Assembly: GCA_963696525.1 (NCBI GenBank)
Contig: CAVOKO010000003.1
Coordinates: 124,001-188,000, forward strand
Length of the DNA stretch: 64,000 nucleotides
Source of the DNA: CAWBRT01 sp963696525
GTDB taxonomy: Bacteria; Acidobacteriota; Terriglobia; Terriglobales; Acidobacteriaceae
Direction: 5' to 3'
The number at the start of each line of letters is the position of its first letter. Positions within the stretch are counted from its first letter, which is position 1. The notes under the pieces are model-generated. The model made no database searches. It was not told the origin of the DNA and saw nothing but the letters and a program-made list of their open reading frames with translations. The position numbers and the translations under genes are program-made. This document shows, piece after piece, positions 8,761-16,760 of the stretch.

Positions 8761-9336
8761 GTGAGCTTCGACAACATACTTCTGCTGCATGGCAAGGGCG
8801 GCAGCCCTGAGGGTAGCGTCAAGGACATCGAAGCGCTTCTGCGCAAACACTACCCACAAAAGCCCGTGAGTTCGTTTCAGCGTCCCAGACTCCTGCACGC
8901 GGATGGAGAGATTCTGGCCGAGCAATCTCTAGACGAGTTGCAAAAGCGGGATATCCCGAACGGCACGCTGGTCATCGGCGTCAGTCTCGGCGGCCTGCTG
9001 GCGGCGAAATTACAGGAGCAGGGCCGCGAAGACCTGCGCGTCATCTGCCTTAACTCTCCGACCTGGGCCGATGCTGTCCGTCTGGAGCGGAGAATGCAGG
9101 AGCGGATCGCATTTTATTCATCCAATGACAACGTCATCGCGGGCCGCACCCAGCACTGGCCCCGGCTGGCGACCGCTTTCGATCTCCCTTGGCTCACCCA
9201 TGACACCAGCGTGCATGCGCCGGAACTCGCGCCCTTGATCCTTGCCTATCTGGAAGGCCGCAGCATCGCGCACGCAATCCAGCAGGTCGAAAAGCGGATT
9301 GGGCAAGCCGAAAGGCGCCGGCGGGGAGTATCTTAA
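8761..9336 (+). CDS. Alpha/beta-fold hydrolase
   Basis: This protein of about 191 residues starts with NILLLHGKGGSP, the oxyanion-hole strand of alpha/beta hydrolases, and has the nucleophile elbow GVSLGG. The small size suggests a serine esterase-like enzyme of the YdeN/UPF0227 type; an Asp and a His later in the chain could complete the triad. GTG at 8761 is chosen because AAGGA lies 6 bp upstream and the first beta strand follows directly. It is followed by a repeat element. The substrate is not predictable. Confidence 0.7.
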   Translation: MSFDNILLLHGKGGSPEGSVKDIEALLRKHYPQKPVSSFQRPRLLHADGEILAEQSLDELQKRDIPNGTLVIGVSLGGLLAAKLQEQGREDLRVICLNSPTWADAVRLERRMQERIAFYSSNDNVIAGRTQHWPRLATAFDLPWLTHDTSVHAPELAPLILAYLEGRSIAHAIQQVEKRIGQAERRRRGVS

Positions 9337-9349
9337 TATGAGACCGGCT

Positions 9350-9473
9350 AGCAGGCCGCTGAAAAACGCGCCGAAGCAACGAGCGAGGCGCTACCGAATG
9401 TGTAGCCCAAAAGTGAAGCGTACAAGATTCTGGGGGCTTGTCCTTCCCAAAACTTGTTTTTCAGCAGCCTGCT
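9350..9473. mobile_element. MITE-like repeat element, copy 1
   Basis: A 124-bp non-coding element is bounded by near-perfect 18-bp terminal inverted repeats: AGCAGGCCGCTGAAAAAC at 9350-9367 and its complement, one mismatch, at 9456-9473. The 96 bp at 9473-9378, read on the minus strand, align without gaps to 33372-33467 with 82 of 96 identities by hand count. Two dispersed copies with terminal inverted repeats and no transposase suggest a MITE or REP-like element. It lies between the hydrolase and glcD genes. Confidence 0.75.
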
Positions 9474-9532
9474 CGATCCACGCCGAGGTTCTTCCTGAAG
9501 ATTGGGTGCTGCCGCACTCTAAGTTGTGGTAT

Positions 9533-9574
9533 ATCGTAGTCAGTACATCGTAGTCAGTACATCGTAGTCAGTAC
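9533..9574. repeat. Three perfect tandem copies of a 14-bp unit
   Basis: ATCGTAGTCAGTAC is repeated three times without change, about 210 bp upstream of the glcD-type gene. The unit is not palindromic as a whole. It may be a cluster of binding sites for a regulator of the oxidase gene or a simple slippage repeat. The copy number is too low and there are no spacers, so it is not a CRISPR. Confidence 0.85.
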
Positions 9575-9781
9575 TTCGTCCAGCCCAACACGCGCAACTG
9601 CGGCTCGTGCCGGGACCCAGATGGCAAGCTTGCGGTGAATTTTGCGCCGGAAGCAGCGCCTATCTAAAAGCTTGAGCGGTATCAGCCGGGGACTCCCCGG
9701 CATTTCAAATCGACAGAGCACCTCGGGATCACGGCCCAAAGCAGCGGCCACCGGGGCTGGCGCTTCGTCCGAGGAAACTAT

Positions 9782-11188
9782 ATGCAGAATCCGCAAGTAA
9801 CGTCCACACCCGCCGCGCAACTCGACAGTGCCGTCGAGGCGCTGAAATCTCTGCTCGGCGCGCGCGCCAGCACTGCCATGGTGCAGCGCGAACATCATGC
9901 CCACGGCGAGTCTTATCATGCGCCCGCAATGCCCGATGCCGTCTGTTATCCGCATACGACCGAAGAGGTCAGCGAGATCATGAAGATCAGCGCCAAGTAC
10001 CAGGTTCCGGTGATTCCCTTCGGCGGAGGAACATCGCTCGAAGGTCACGTCAATGCCCTGTATGGCGGCATTTCAATCGACCTTCGCGAAATGAACAAGG
10101 TACTCAGGGTGAGCCCGGAAGATCTCGATGTGACGGTCGAGGCAGGCGTCACGCGGCAACAACTGAACAAGGCGCTCAACAACACCGGACTTACTTTCTT
10201 CGTCGATCCCGGCGGTGAATCGACACTGGGCGGCATGGCCGCGACCCGCGCCTCGGGAACCACGACCGTCCGCTACGGCACCATGCGCGACAACGTGCTC
10301 GCACTCACCGTGGTGATGGCCGACGGCCGCATCATCAAAACCGGCAGCCGTGCCCGCAAGTCGTCCGCCGGTTACGATCTGACGCGCCTGTTCGTCGGCT
10401 CCGAAGGCACGCTCGGCATCATCACCGACCTGACTTTGCGTCTGCAGCCGCTGCCCGAGGCTGTTTCCGCGGCGGTCTGTTCATTCCCGAGCATTGAAAG
10501 CGCGGTGAAAACGGTCATTGAAACCATCCAGTTTGGCGTCTCGGTCGCCCGCATTGAACTGCTCAACAACGCGCAGATGGACGCCATCAACCGCTACTCG
10601 AAGACCGACTACCCGGTTGCACCGACCTTATTTTTCGAATTTCACGGCTCCAGCGACCGTCATGTCAGCGAGCAGGCGGAATTCGTACAGTCGATTGCCG
10701 AAGAGCACGGTGCCAGCGGCTTCCAGTGGGCTACCCGTCTGGAAGATCGCGACAAGCTTTGGGAAGCGCGCCACGCGGCCTACTACGCGGCGATCGCACT
10801 CCGTCCGGGCGCGAAGGGCATGGCCACCGATGCATGCGTGCCCATCTCGCGTCTTGCCGAATGCATCCTGGAGACCCAGCAGGACAATCTCAGCGCGCCA
10901 TTTCCGGTTGCGCTGGTCGGTCACGTTGGCGATGGAAATTTTCACTGCGTCTACGTATTCGATCCCGCTAATGAAGCGGAAGTCGCCGAAGCCGAGCGGC
11001 TGGCGGAGCGCATCGCTAAGCGCGCGCTCGCCATGGGCGGCACCTGCACCGGGGAGCACGGCATTGGCTATGGCAAGATGAAGTATCTGGAAGCTGAGCA
11101 CGGCGCGGGGCTCGAAGTGATGCGCGCCATCAAACGCGCCCTCGATCCGGACAATCGCATGAACCCCGGGAAAATGGTCAAGGTCTGA
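9782..11188 (+). CDS. glcD: FAD-binding oxidase, glycolate oxidase GlcD / D-lactate dehydrogenase type
   Basis: The 468-residue flavoprotein has an N-terminal FAD_binding_4 domain with PFGGGTSLEGHV near residue 80 and DPGGESTLGGMAATRASGT, and a C-terminal FAD-oxidase domain ending in GTCTGEHGIGYGK, where the His lies in the active site. This family oxidises 2-hydroxy acids such as glycolate or D-lactate to 2-oxo acids. GlcE and GlcF partners are not adjacent, so it may be a single-subunit D-lactate dehydrogenase-type enzyme. GAGGA lies 6 bp before the ATG. Proximity to malate synthase suggests it could supply glyoxylate, but this is inference. Confidence 0.88.
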   Translation: MQNPQVTSTPAAQLDSAVEALKSLLGARASTAMVQREHHAHGESYHAPAMPDAVCYPHTTEEVSEIMKISAKYQVPVIPFGGGTSLEGHVNALYGGISIDLREMNKVLRVSPEDLDVTVEAGVTRQQLNKALNNTGLTFFVDPGGESTLGGMAATRASGTTTVRYGTMRDNVLALTVVMADGRIIKTGSRARKSSAGYDLTRLFVGSEGTLGIITDLTLRLQPLPEAVSAAVCSFPSIESAVKTVIETIQFGVSVARIELLNNAQMDAINRYSKTDYPVAPTLFFEFHGSSDRHVSEQAEFVQSIAEEHGASGFQWATRLEDRDKLWEARHAAYYAAIALRPGAKGMATDACVPISRLAECILETQQDNLSAPFPVALVGHVGDGNFHCVYVFDPANEAEVAEAERLAERIAKRALAMGGTCTGEHGIGYGKMKYLEAEHGAGLEVMRAIKRALDPDNRMNPGKMVKV

Positions 11189-11477
11189 ACCAAGGCGCCG
11201 ACCCAGCGGGCTGCGGAAAACGCATCGAAACCCAGAGTCCCCCGGCAAGCCCGCAGTTGACTTGTTGGGGTGGGAAACCGGGGGTCCCCGACACGCCGTG
11301 GTTATGCGTGCCGGGGAAGGCTCCGGGATACAGCCATTCTGATACCGCTTTTAGCGGACCGTTTTCGCGGACCAGACGCGGACATACAATTTCACCCTCG
11401 GCTAAATATCACCGCCGGGCTAAACCCGGCTCCTTCGCCGGGTATAGCTGCCGCGTATCCGGTTTTAAGTTCTTAAA
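11189..11477. other. Convergent intergenic region with small hairpins
   Basis: This 289-bp region lies between the convergent glcD and DUF362 genes. It contains several short inverted repeats, including GCCGGG/CCCGGC (11414-11430) and CCGC/GCGG around 11347-11359. None has a proper T-run, so no clear terminator can be called. No gene is seen. Confidence 0.45.
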
Positions 11478-12668
11478 TCAGACTCTCAACTGGCCCTGAA
11501 TGTACTGTTTTGCCTGCTTGTCGGTGTTTTCGTTGACCTCCAGCACCGAGAACTTAACGTCCTGCTGACGGTTGAGCCGAATGTAGTTAAGGATCGCCGG
11601 ATGCTTATAGATGTCGCCCGGCTGGAAGACCGGCATTTCCGGCACTTCACTCTCGGAAAGGTTCCACACATATTTCAGGAAGCCCCGGTTGCGAACTGTC
11701 CGATTCTTCTGCACTTCCCAGAGGGTTCCCGCTCCAATGCTCGCGTCGGTAACATCTTTGGGAGTCATTGTCTCGCGCGCGTACTGCAGGAATGCATAAG
11801 CGAAGATCTCATGCGCCAGCAGGTTTTCCGAAGCAAAAATCGGCGCCGATGCCGGTTCGACGATGTAGCCGGCGTCCGGCCCAATCAGCGTCATGACCGA
11901 ACGGCCTGAGGTAACCGCCAATCTCAGCTTCGACTTGATCTCCGGGACTTCATTGATCTCCTCGTACATTGCATAGTAGTTGGCGCCGCCCTGATGGAAC
12001 AGCTTGCGGCTGTCCTCCCGCAGAAAGCCAACACCGATCTTCATGCCTGAGGTAAGGTCGGCGAATCCATGCGAACCTAGACGCGGCAGATAGATGATGT
12101 GATCGACCTCGTTAACAAACGAGGTAATGCGCAACGGCTGCTTCCAGTGGTTTTCGCCAATCGGCGAGGTCTCGATGTATGCCGGGTAGCCACGCTCCTC
12201 GAAGAAAACCGGGGTCGCGCCGTTCTTTTCGATCACCGCCAAAAGACCCGAGGACTGGGCAAATGCCCGCGAAGTACCTCTTACCTGTCCCTGCGCCGTC
12301 CAGAACACGTTGCGAACGCCGGATTGATCGCCGACAAAGACCTTGGTGGCGCCATGCTCCTTTAATACCTTGAGCAAGCAATCCAGCGACCAGGGGTCGG
12401 AGGTTGCAGGATTGGGATTACCGGAGTTCAAGGCGAGTTTAATAAGAATGCTGTCGCCCTTTTTCAACCACGAGAAATCCGTGGCCTTTTCGATCATCTT
12501 CTTGAACAGCGCGTACGATGTATCCCCTTTGGGTAACCAAGCCGCGCTCAGTTGGGCGCTCTTGGTCTGTGCCGCCAGCTTCTTATCGTCTAAAGCGAAG
12601 CTGACGCCGCCCAGAAGCGCCATGGAAGACATACTGCCGACAGTCCACAAAAAATCCCGACGGTCCAT
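11478..12668 (-). CDS. DUF362 domain protein with Tat signal
   Basis: The 396-residue protein begins MDRRDFLWTVGSMSSMALLG, a twin-arginine signal, so it should be exported folded. The rest matches DUF362: ILIKLALNSGNPNPATSDPW, the VFVGDQSG strand and ITSFVNEVDHIIYLPRLGSHGFADLTSGMK (quoted here as separate blocks of one region). DUF362 proteins have no settled biochemical role; some carry ferredoxin domains, but this one shows no Cys cluster. The ATG at 12668 has an AAGGGGG site upstream. A second DUF362 protein without a Tat signal lies in the exopolysaccharide operon at 29481. Confidence 0.8.
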   Translation of the reverse strand: MDRRDFLWTVGSMSSMALLGGVSFALDDKKLAAQTKSAQLSAAWLPKGDTSYALFKKMIEKATDFSWLKKGDSILIKLALNSGNPNPATSDPWSLDCLLKVLKEHGATKVFVGDQSGVRNVFWTAQGQVRGTSRAFAQSSGLLAVIEKNGATPVFFEERGYPAYIETSPIGENHWKQPLRITSFVNEVDHIIYLPRLGSHGFADLTSGMKIGVGFLREDSRKLFHQGGANYYAMYEEINEVPEIKSKLRLAVTSGRSVMTLIGPDAGYIVEPASAPIFASENLLAHEIFAYAFLQYARETMTPKDVTDASIGAGTLWEVQKNRTVRNRGFLKYVWNLSESEVPEMPVFQPGDIYKHPAILNYIRLNRQQDVKFSVLEVNENTDKQAKQYIQGQLRV

Positions 12669-12822
12669 AAGAAAGCCCCCTTGCGATTTACCTCGTGCAT
12701 GTTTCGCAAAAATCTGAGTTCGATGTCATTTATCACTTCCCGGCGGGCCAAGTCAATCAAATTGAGACACAGCTTCGTCTTCTCGATAAGCTCGATTCGT
12801 TTGGTAGCGGTGATTATGTTGA

Positions 12823-13209
12823 TTATGGTGCGGTCGATGCTTCGCCCGGCGCCAGCAATCGCGCGAGGACGGCGTGAAGGTCTCCGGGGTCAACCGGCTT
12901 ATGGAGAAACTCGGCGGCACCCAACTCCCTGGCCATGCGTTCCGTCTCAGGGTCGTCGGCGCCGCTTACGATCACTACTGGAATCTGCTGCGTTTTTATA
13001 GACATCCCCAGTTTTCTCAGGACGTCGATGCCGGAACCGGCAGGCATATTGATATCGAGCACGATGGCGTCCGGCGGCTGCCGCAATGCCGACATCCAGG
13101 CCTGTAAAGCATCCACTGCGACCGCTACGGTGAATCCTTTTGCCGACAGATAAGCGGAAAATAAATGGACTTGCACCCGGGAGTCGTCGGCAATCAATAT
13201 TCTTGGCAT
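12823..13209 (-). CDS. Single-domain response regulator (CheY-like receiver)
   Basis: This 128-residue protein is only a receiver domain: acidic residues DDS at 8-10, phospho-acceptor Asp at 52 in IVLDINMP, Ser in VIVSG and Lys in FLHKP. It has no output domain, so it must act by protein contact or in a phosphorelay. It follows the PEP-CTERM gene and the NtrC-type regulator/kinase pair on the same strand, so it may belong to the regulatory block of the exopolysaccharide locus. Confidence 0.88.
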   Translation of the reverse strand: MPRILIADDSRVQVHLFSAYLSAKGFTVAVAVDALQAWMSALRQPPDAIVLDINMPAGSGIDVLRKLGMSIKTQQIPVVIVSGADDPETERMARELGAAEFLHKPVDPGDLHAVLARLLAPGEASTAP

Positions 13210-13234
13210 GTGAAATCTACCGCCGGGGCATCAG

Positions 13235-13933
13235 TTAGCTCCGCCGGATCAGTTTAACCAGCCCAAGCACACCTGCGCCAACCAAAATCAGAGTCCCCGG
13301 TTCTGGTACCGTGGCCGGAGGCGTCGAGGGCCCACAGCACCAGACCGGCGGTCTCCAGTACTTCGCGTCGGGTGTATTCGAGGCGACGGTCGATGGCGGC
13401 ACCGGCGGTGAAACCATGGTAGGCGGCATCAAAGATGGCAGGGGAACGTCAAACACGATATCGGGCGGCGGAGGCTCGGGCGGTGGAACGGCACCCGGCA
13501 AAGGGGTGGGCTTCATCACTGAGACGCGGTTTCCACAGCGCGAACGCACCAGGTTCTTGCCGTCCGTGAGCAGGATTTCCCCTTCGGCAATATTGACCGT
13601 ATGATCCGTCCAGTAGACCTTGTCTCCCTTGCGGTAAGAGACGTAAGCTGCCATCGGCTTGTGAACTCTTTCAGCCCACAGCCGTTCTGTATCGATGCCT
13701 TCGTAATGTTTGCGCGCGACCGGATCGTGGGCGATGGAATCGGTCAACTCTTTCCAGTCGTAAACTCCGCCGGGGACAACCGAAAATGGATAAATCTCGC
13801 GTGCGGCTCTGAAGTCAAACTTCGGAGGAGTGATGTCCAGAACATCGGTGTTGTACAAATGCCAGAGTTGCACCCCCAACACCACGATGACAACCAGTGC
13901 CAGGAACGCAACCAACGTGAACGATCTTCGCAT
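13235..13933 (-). CDS. PEP-CTERM sorting-domain protein
   Basis: The 232-residue protein ends with a PEP-CTERM signal: VPEP at 209-212, a hydrophobic stretch and a basic IRRS tail, so it is a predicted exosortase substrate. The N-terminus is a membrane segment (residues 4-24). The middle (about 30-150) has no family I recognise. Residues 140-205 are very rich in proline with VPPP- and PPPP-like runs, a likely extended spacer. A Cys pair (WCCGPS) lies just before the sorting signal. It sits between two response regulator genes, and the exosortase is about 21 kb away. Confidence 0.8.
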   Translation of the reverse strand: MRRSFTLVAFLALVVIVVLGVQLWHLYNTDVLDITPPKFDFRAAREIYPFSVVPGGVYDWKELTDSIAHDPVARKHYEGIDTERLWAERVHKPMAAYVSYRKGDKVYWTDHTVNIAEGEILLTDGKNLVRSRCGNRVSVMKPTPLPGAVPPPEPPPPDIVFDVPLPSLMPPTMVSPPVPPSTVASNTPDAKYWRPPVWCCGPSTPPATVPEPGTLILVGAGVLGLVKLIRRS

Positions 13934-14111
13934 CTGGAACTCTTCACCTCAGTACCGACCACGGTTCGATTCGGCCCCGATGCTGCTTTCGACTTCTAAC
14001 GTGAGCACGTTGCCAATTGCGCCGCGGAGCACGATCGCCTGCCCCAACAGCTACAAGCCCTATCAAAACCAATAACTTCCGGCCGTAACCGACTCGACGG
14101 CGACGTCCGGA

Positions 14112-15563
14112 TCAGGACAATATCTGTCCCCCGCTCAACCGGGGAGATTCGGGGCTCGCCCCACTCAGCGTCACCAGTTTCCGAGGCGATGCCTTGGGGT
14201 GCGAAATGCCATACTGCCGCGATTTATACGTCAATGCTTTGTAACTTATATTCAGCAAGCTGGCCGCCTGCTTGCGATTCCAGTTCGTCTGTTCGAGGGC
14301 TTGCACAATCGCTTCCGCCTCGGCCTCACCCTTGATCTCGCGAACCATCTTTTTCAGGTCGCTGGAGTTGGCCCCCTGCGTCCGGGCGAGGGCCATTCGA
14401 TCCGCCGGCCCATTTTGGGCAAACAACTCCGCTGCCATCGCCACGTCGTCGCCAAGGACCAGGTACCGTTTGACGAAGTTGTGCAATTCGCGAAGATTTC
14501 CGGGCCACGCATGTTGCATGCAAGCACGCAGAAGACCATCCGTTAGTGTACGTGGCGGCAGCTTATAGGTGTAAGCCAGCCGCTTCATATACAACCTGAA
14601 CAGCGGTGCAATTTCCTCGCGCCGTCCGCGCAGAGGCGGCAGGCAGACGTTGAAGGCATTCAGCCTGTAATAAAGATCCAGTCGCAGCTTGCCCTGCTTG
14701 ATCGCATCTTCGATGTCGACGTTGGTAGCCGCCAGGATCCGAATGTTAACCGTGACGGGCGACTTACTTCCCAGGCGGAAAAACTTCTGTTCCTGCAATA
14801 CCTGGAGCAGTTTTGCCTGGAGTCTTGGTGGCATCTCGGCGATTTCGTCGAGCAAAATCGTGCCGCGGTCGCAAAGTTCGAAGTGTCCGGGCTTGTTATG
14901 GGTGGCTCCGGTGAAGGCCCCAGCCTCATATCCGAACAATTCGCTTTCCAGCAGATCCTCGGGAATAGCCGCGCAGTTGACCTTGAGAAACTTTTTCTGC
15001 GCCCGGGGTGAAAGCTTATGCAACAAAAGGGAAGCGATTTCTTTTCCTGTTCCGCTCTCGCCGGTGATCAGCACGGGCACGTCAACTTCCGCAATGCGCC
15101 GGATCTGTTCGTGAACCTTATGCATGGCTGGAGAACTGGCGAAGAAAAAGCTATCGCTGCTCAATTCCTCCACCACTTCCGGATTCTCCGGCGACGCCTG
15201 GGGAACTTCCAGGCAGGTCTTCAAGGCTGCGATGAGCTCGGTCTGGACCACTGGCTTGCACAGATAGTCATGCGCACCCAACTTCATCGCCTGAACAACT
15301 TCGCGGGCTCCTTTCGACGCCGACAACATGATCACTTTCAAAGCAGGCGCAATTTCGCGAAGCCGTTCCAAAGTTTCCAGGCCATCCATGCCAGGCATCA
15401 CCAGATCCAGAAGGACGACGTCCGGCAGCGGCCGGCGGCGTAATTCCTGCAAGGCTTCGACACCGCTCGCCGCCGTCGCCACCTGGTAATGCTCGCACTC
15501 CAGCACGGTACGCATGTACCGGAGCATCATGACATCGTCATCGACCACTAATAGATTTGGCAT
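14112..15563 (-). CDS. NtrC-family sigma-54-dependent response regulator
   Basis: The 483-residue protein has three parts: a receiver domain (phospho-acceptor Asp 53, Lys at YLCKP near 103), an AAA+ domain (Walker A GESGTGKE at 168-175, GAFTGA at 215-220, Walker B LLDEIAEM) and a Fis-type helix-turn-helix near the C-terminus (WNRKQAASLLNISYKALTYK). The intact GAFTGA loop means it can remodel sigma-54 RNA polymerase. Three bases separate it from the histidine kinase gene upstream, its obvious partner. By analogy with PrsR in PEP-CTERM systems, it may control exosortase-linked genes. Sigma-54 promoters near 34729 and 39938 are candidate targets (inference). Confidence 0.92.
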   Translation of the reverse strand: MPNLLVVDDDVMMLRYMRTVLECEHYQVATAASGVEALQELRRRPLPDVVLLDLVMPGMDGLETLERLREIAPALKVIMLSASKGAREVVQAMKLGAHDYLCKPVVQTELIAALKTCLEVPQASPENPEVVEELSSDSFFFASSPAMHKVHEQIRRIAEVDVPVLITGESGTGKEIASLLLHKLSPRAQKKFLKVNCAAIPEDLLESELFGYEAGAFTGATHNKPGHFELCDRGTILLDEIAEMPPRLQAKLLQVLQEQKFFRLGSKSPVTVNIRILAATNVDIEDAIKQGKLRLDLYYRLNAFNVCLPPLRGRREEIAPLFRLYMKRLAYTYKLPPRTLTDGLLRACMQHAWPGNLRELHNFVKRYLVLGDDVAMAAELFAQNGPADRMALARTQGANSSDLKKMVREIKGEAEAEAIVQALEQTNWNRKQAASLLNISYKALTYKSRQYGISHPKASPRKLVTLSGASPESPRLSGGQILS

Positions 15564-15566
15564 GTA

Positions 15567-16430
15567 TTAATCCGCGTCTGCGGTTTTCCTCGACCCGTGA
15601 CTTCGTTTCGGCTCACCACTTCCAGGAGAACCAGGTTTTCGCGGCTGCGGAGAAAATGGCAGCAGCACGCAGAAGTGGCTGCCGCATCCAACCATGCTCT
15701 CCACCCATATTTTTCCACCATGTGCCACAGCCAATTCGCGCGCAATCGTCAATCCGAGACCGGTGCCCGCGGGAACGCCCGGGGCGGGCAAACTGAAAAA
15801 CTCGTCGAAAATTTCCTGATGATTCTCCGGAGGAATCCCAGGACCGCTGTCGGCGACAATGATTTTGGCTGCGTTAGGATTGCTGCTGCGGGACATCCTG
15901 CGTTCCACCGCGACACGCTCGGCAAGGCTGCGCCGTTCCCAGAAATGCGGAATCGCCGTGATCGAGACAGCGCCTCCGGGCGGGGTAAAGCGAAGTGCGT
16001 TTTCGAGTAAGTTGGAGACAAGTTGAGCCAGCTTCTGCCCGTCAAATTCGAAGCTCAGCGGAGCATGGCTTAGTCTGCACTCAAACTCGATGCCCTTCTG
16101 CTGAAACGCCGGCAGCCAACATTCATGAATTGCGCTGAGACAGGGCTTCAGGTCGGCGTATTCGAAAGCCAGGGTGAGCCGGTTTGCCCGTCGCGCGCCA
16201 AAGAGCAAAAGCTGCGAAATACGATGCTCCAAGCGCCGTGAACTGGCGCAGATGTCACGCAACGCGCGCAACTGGCGCGGATTCACTTCCCCCAGTTGGC
16301 CCGCGATTAGCAGGTTGACATAGCCGGAAATGATGGCAAGTGGAGCCTTGAGATCGTGCACGGCGCTGGAAATGCCTGCGTTGCGACGATCCTCATTCTC
16401 CCCGCCCGAGAGCACTATCCGGGACGACAT
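15567..16430 (-). CDS. Soluble sensor histidine kinase
   Basis: This 287-residue kinase has HisKA and HATPase_c domains but no clear membrane segment. The H-box is VHDLKAP with the phosphorylated His at 25. The ATPase N-box is LVSNLLENALRF, and the G boxes are DSGPGIPPE and GTGLGLTIARE. With only about 20 residues before the H-box there is no sensor domain, so its signal must come from a partner or from inside the cell. It is translated just before the NtrC-type regulator, with a 3-bp gap, and should phosphorylate it. Confidence 0.9.
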   Translation of the reverse strand: MSSRIVLSGGENEDRRNAGISSAVHDLKAPLAIISGYVNLLIAGQLGEVNPRQLRALRDICASSRRLEHRISQLLLFGARRANRLTLAFEYADLKPCLSAIHECWLPAFQQKGIEFECRLSHAPLSFEFDGQKLAQLVSNLLENALRFTPPGGAVSITAIPHFWERRSLAERVAVERRMSRSSNPNAAKIIVADSGPGIPPENHQEIFDEFFSLPAPGVPAGTGLGLTIARELAVAHGGKIWVESMVGCGSHFCVLLPFSPQPRKPGSPGSGEPKRSHGSRKTADAD

Positions 16431-16760
16431 AGTCTTTCGCCCTTTCGCGCTGACGACTCAGCGCAAAACATCTCTTACACTCTTGGGGGAGAGCTGCTGA
16501 AGCAGTCAAATTCAATGTACCACGATTTGCACCGAACGCAAGAGTTTGCAGAATAAATGAAAAAAACTTGATTCCCAAAATGGCATTTGGAATAACTTTT
16601 TCTCTTTCTCAGTGGAAAAGATTTTCCCATCGCAGCCGCCGGCAATCGCCCGCCGGTCGTCTCCGATGCCTGATGGATTTGGGGAACATGCGCTTCTTCC
16701 CTTTCAATCCAGCTATTTGCAATCGCATCGCACTGATCTTGACAGGTCAGCGGCGAGTGC
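16431..16760. other. Divergent regulatory region
   Basis: This 330-bp spacer lies between the histidine kinase (minus) and the sigma-54 activator leading the exopolysaccharide operon (plus). It includes an AT-rich patch at about 16545-16630, the likely promoter zone. No GG-N10-GC sigma-54 promoter with good flanks was found here. No gene is seen. Confidence 0.5.

Noticed and set aside
9533..9574. CRISPR array
   Set aside because: The 14-bp units are directly adjacent without spacers and only three copies exist; no cas genes are present.
15567..16430. PrsK histidine kinase
   Set aside because: PrsK is much longer with membrane and GAF-type parts; this kinase is short and soluble.
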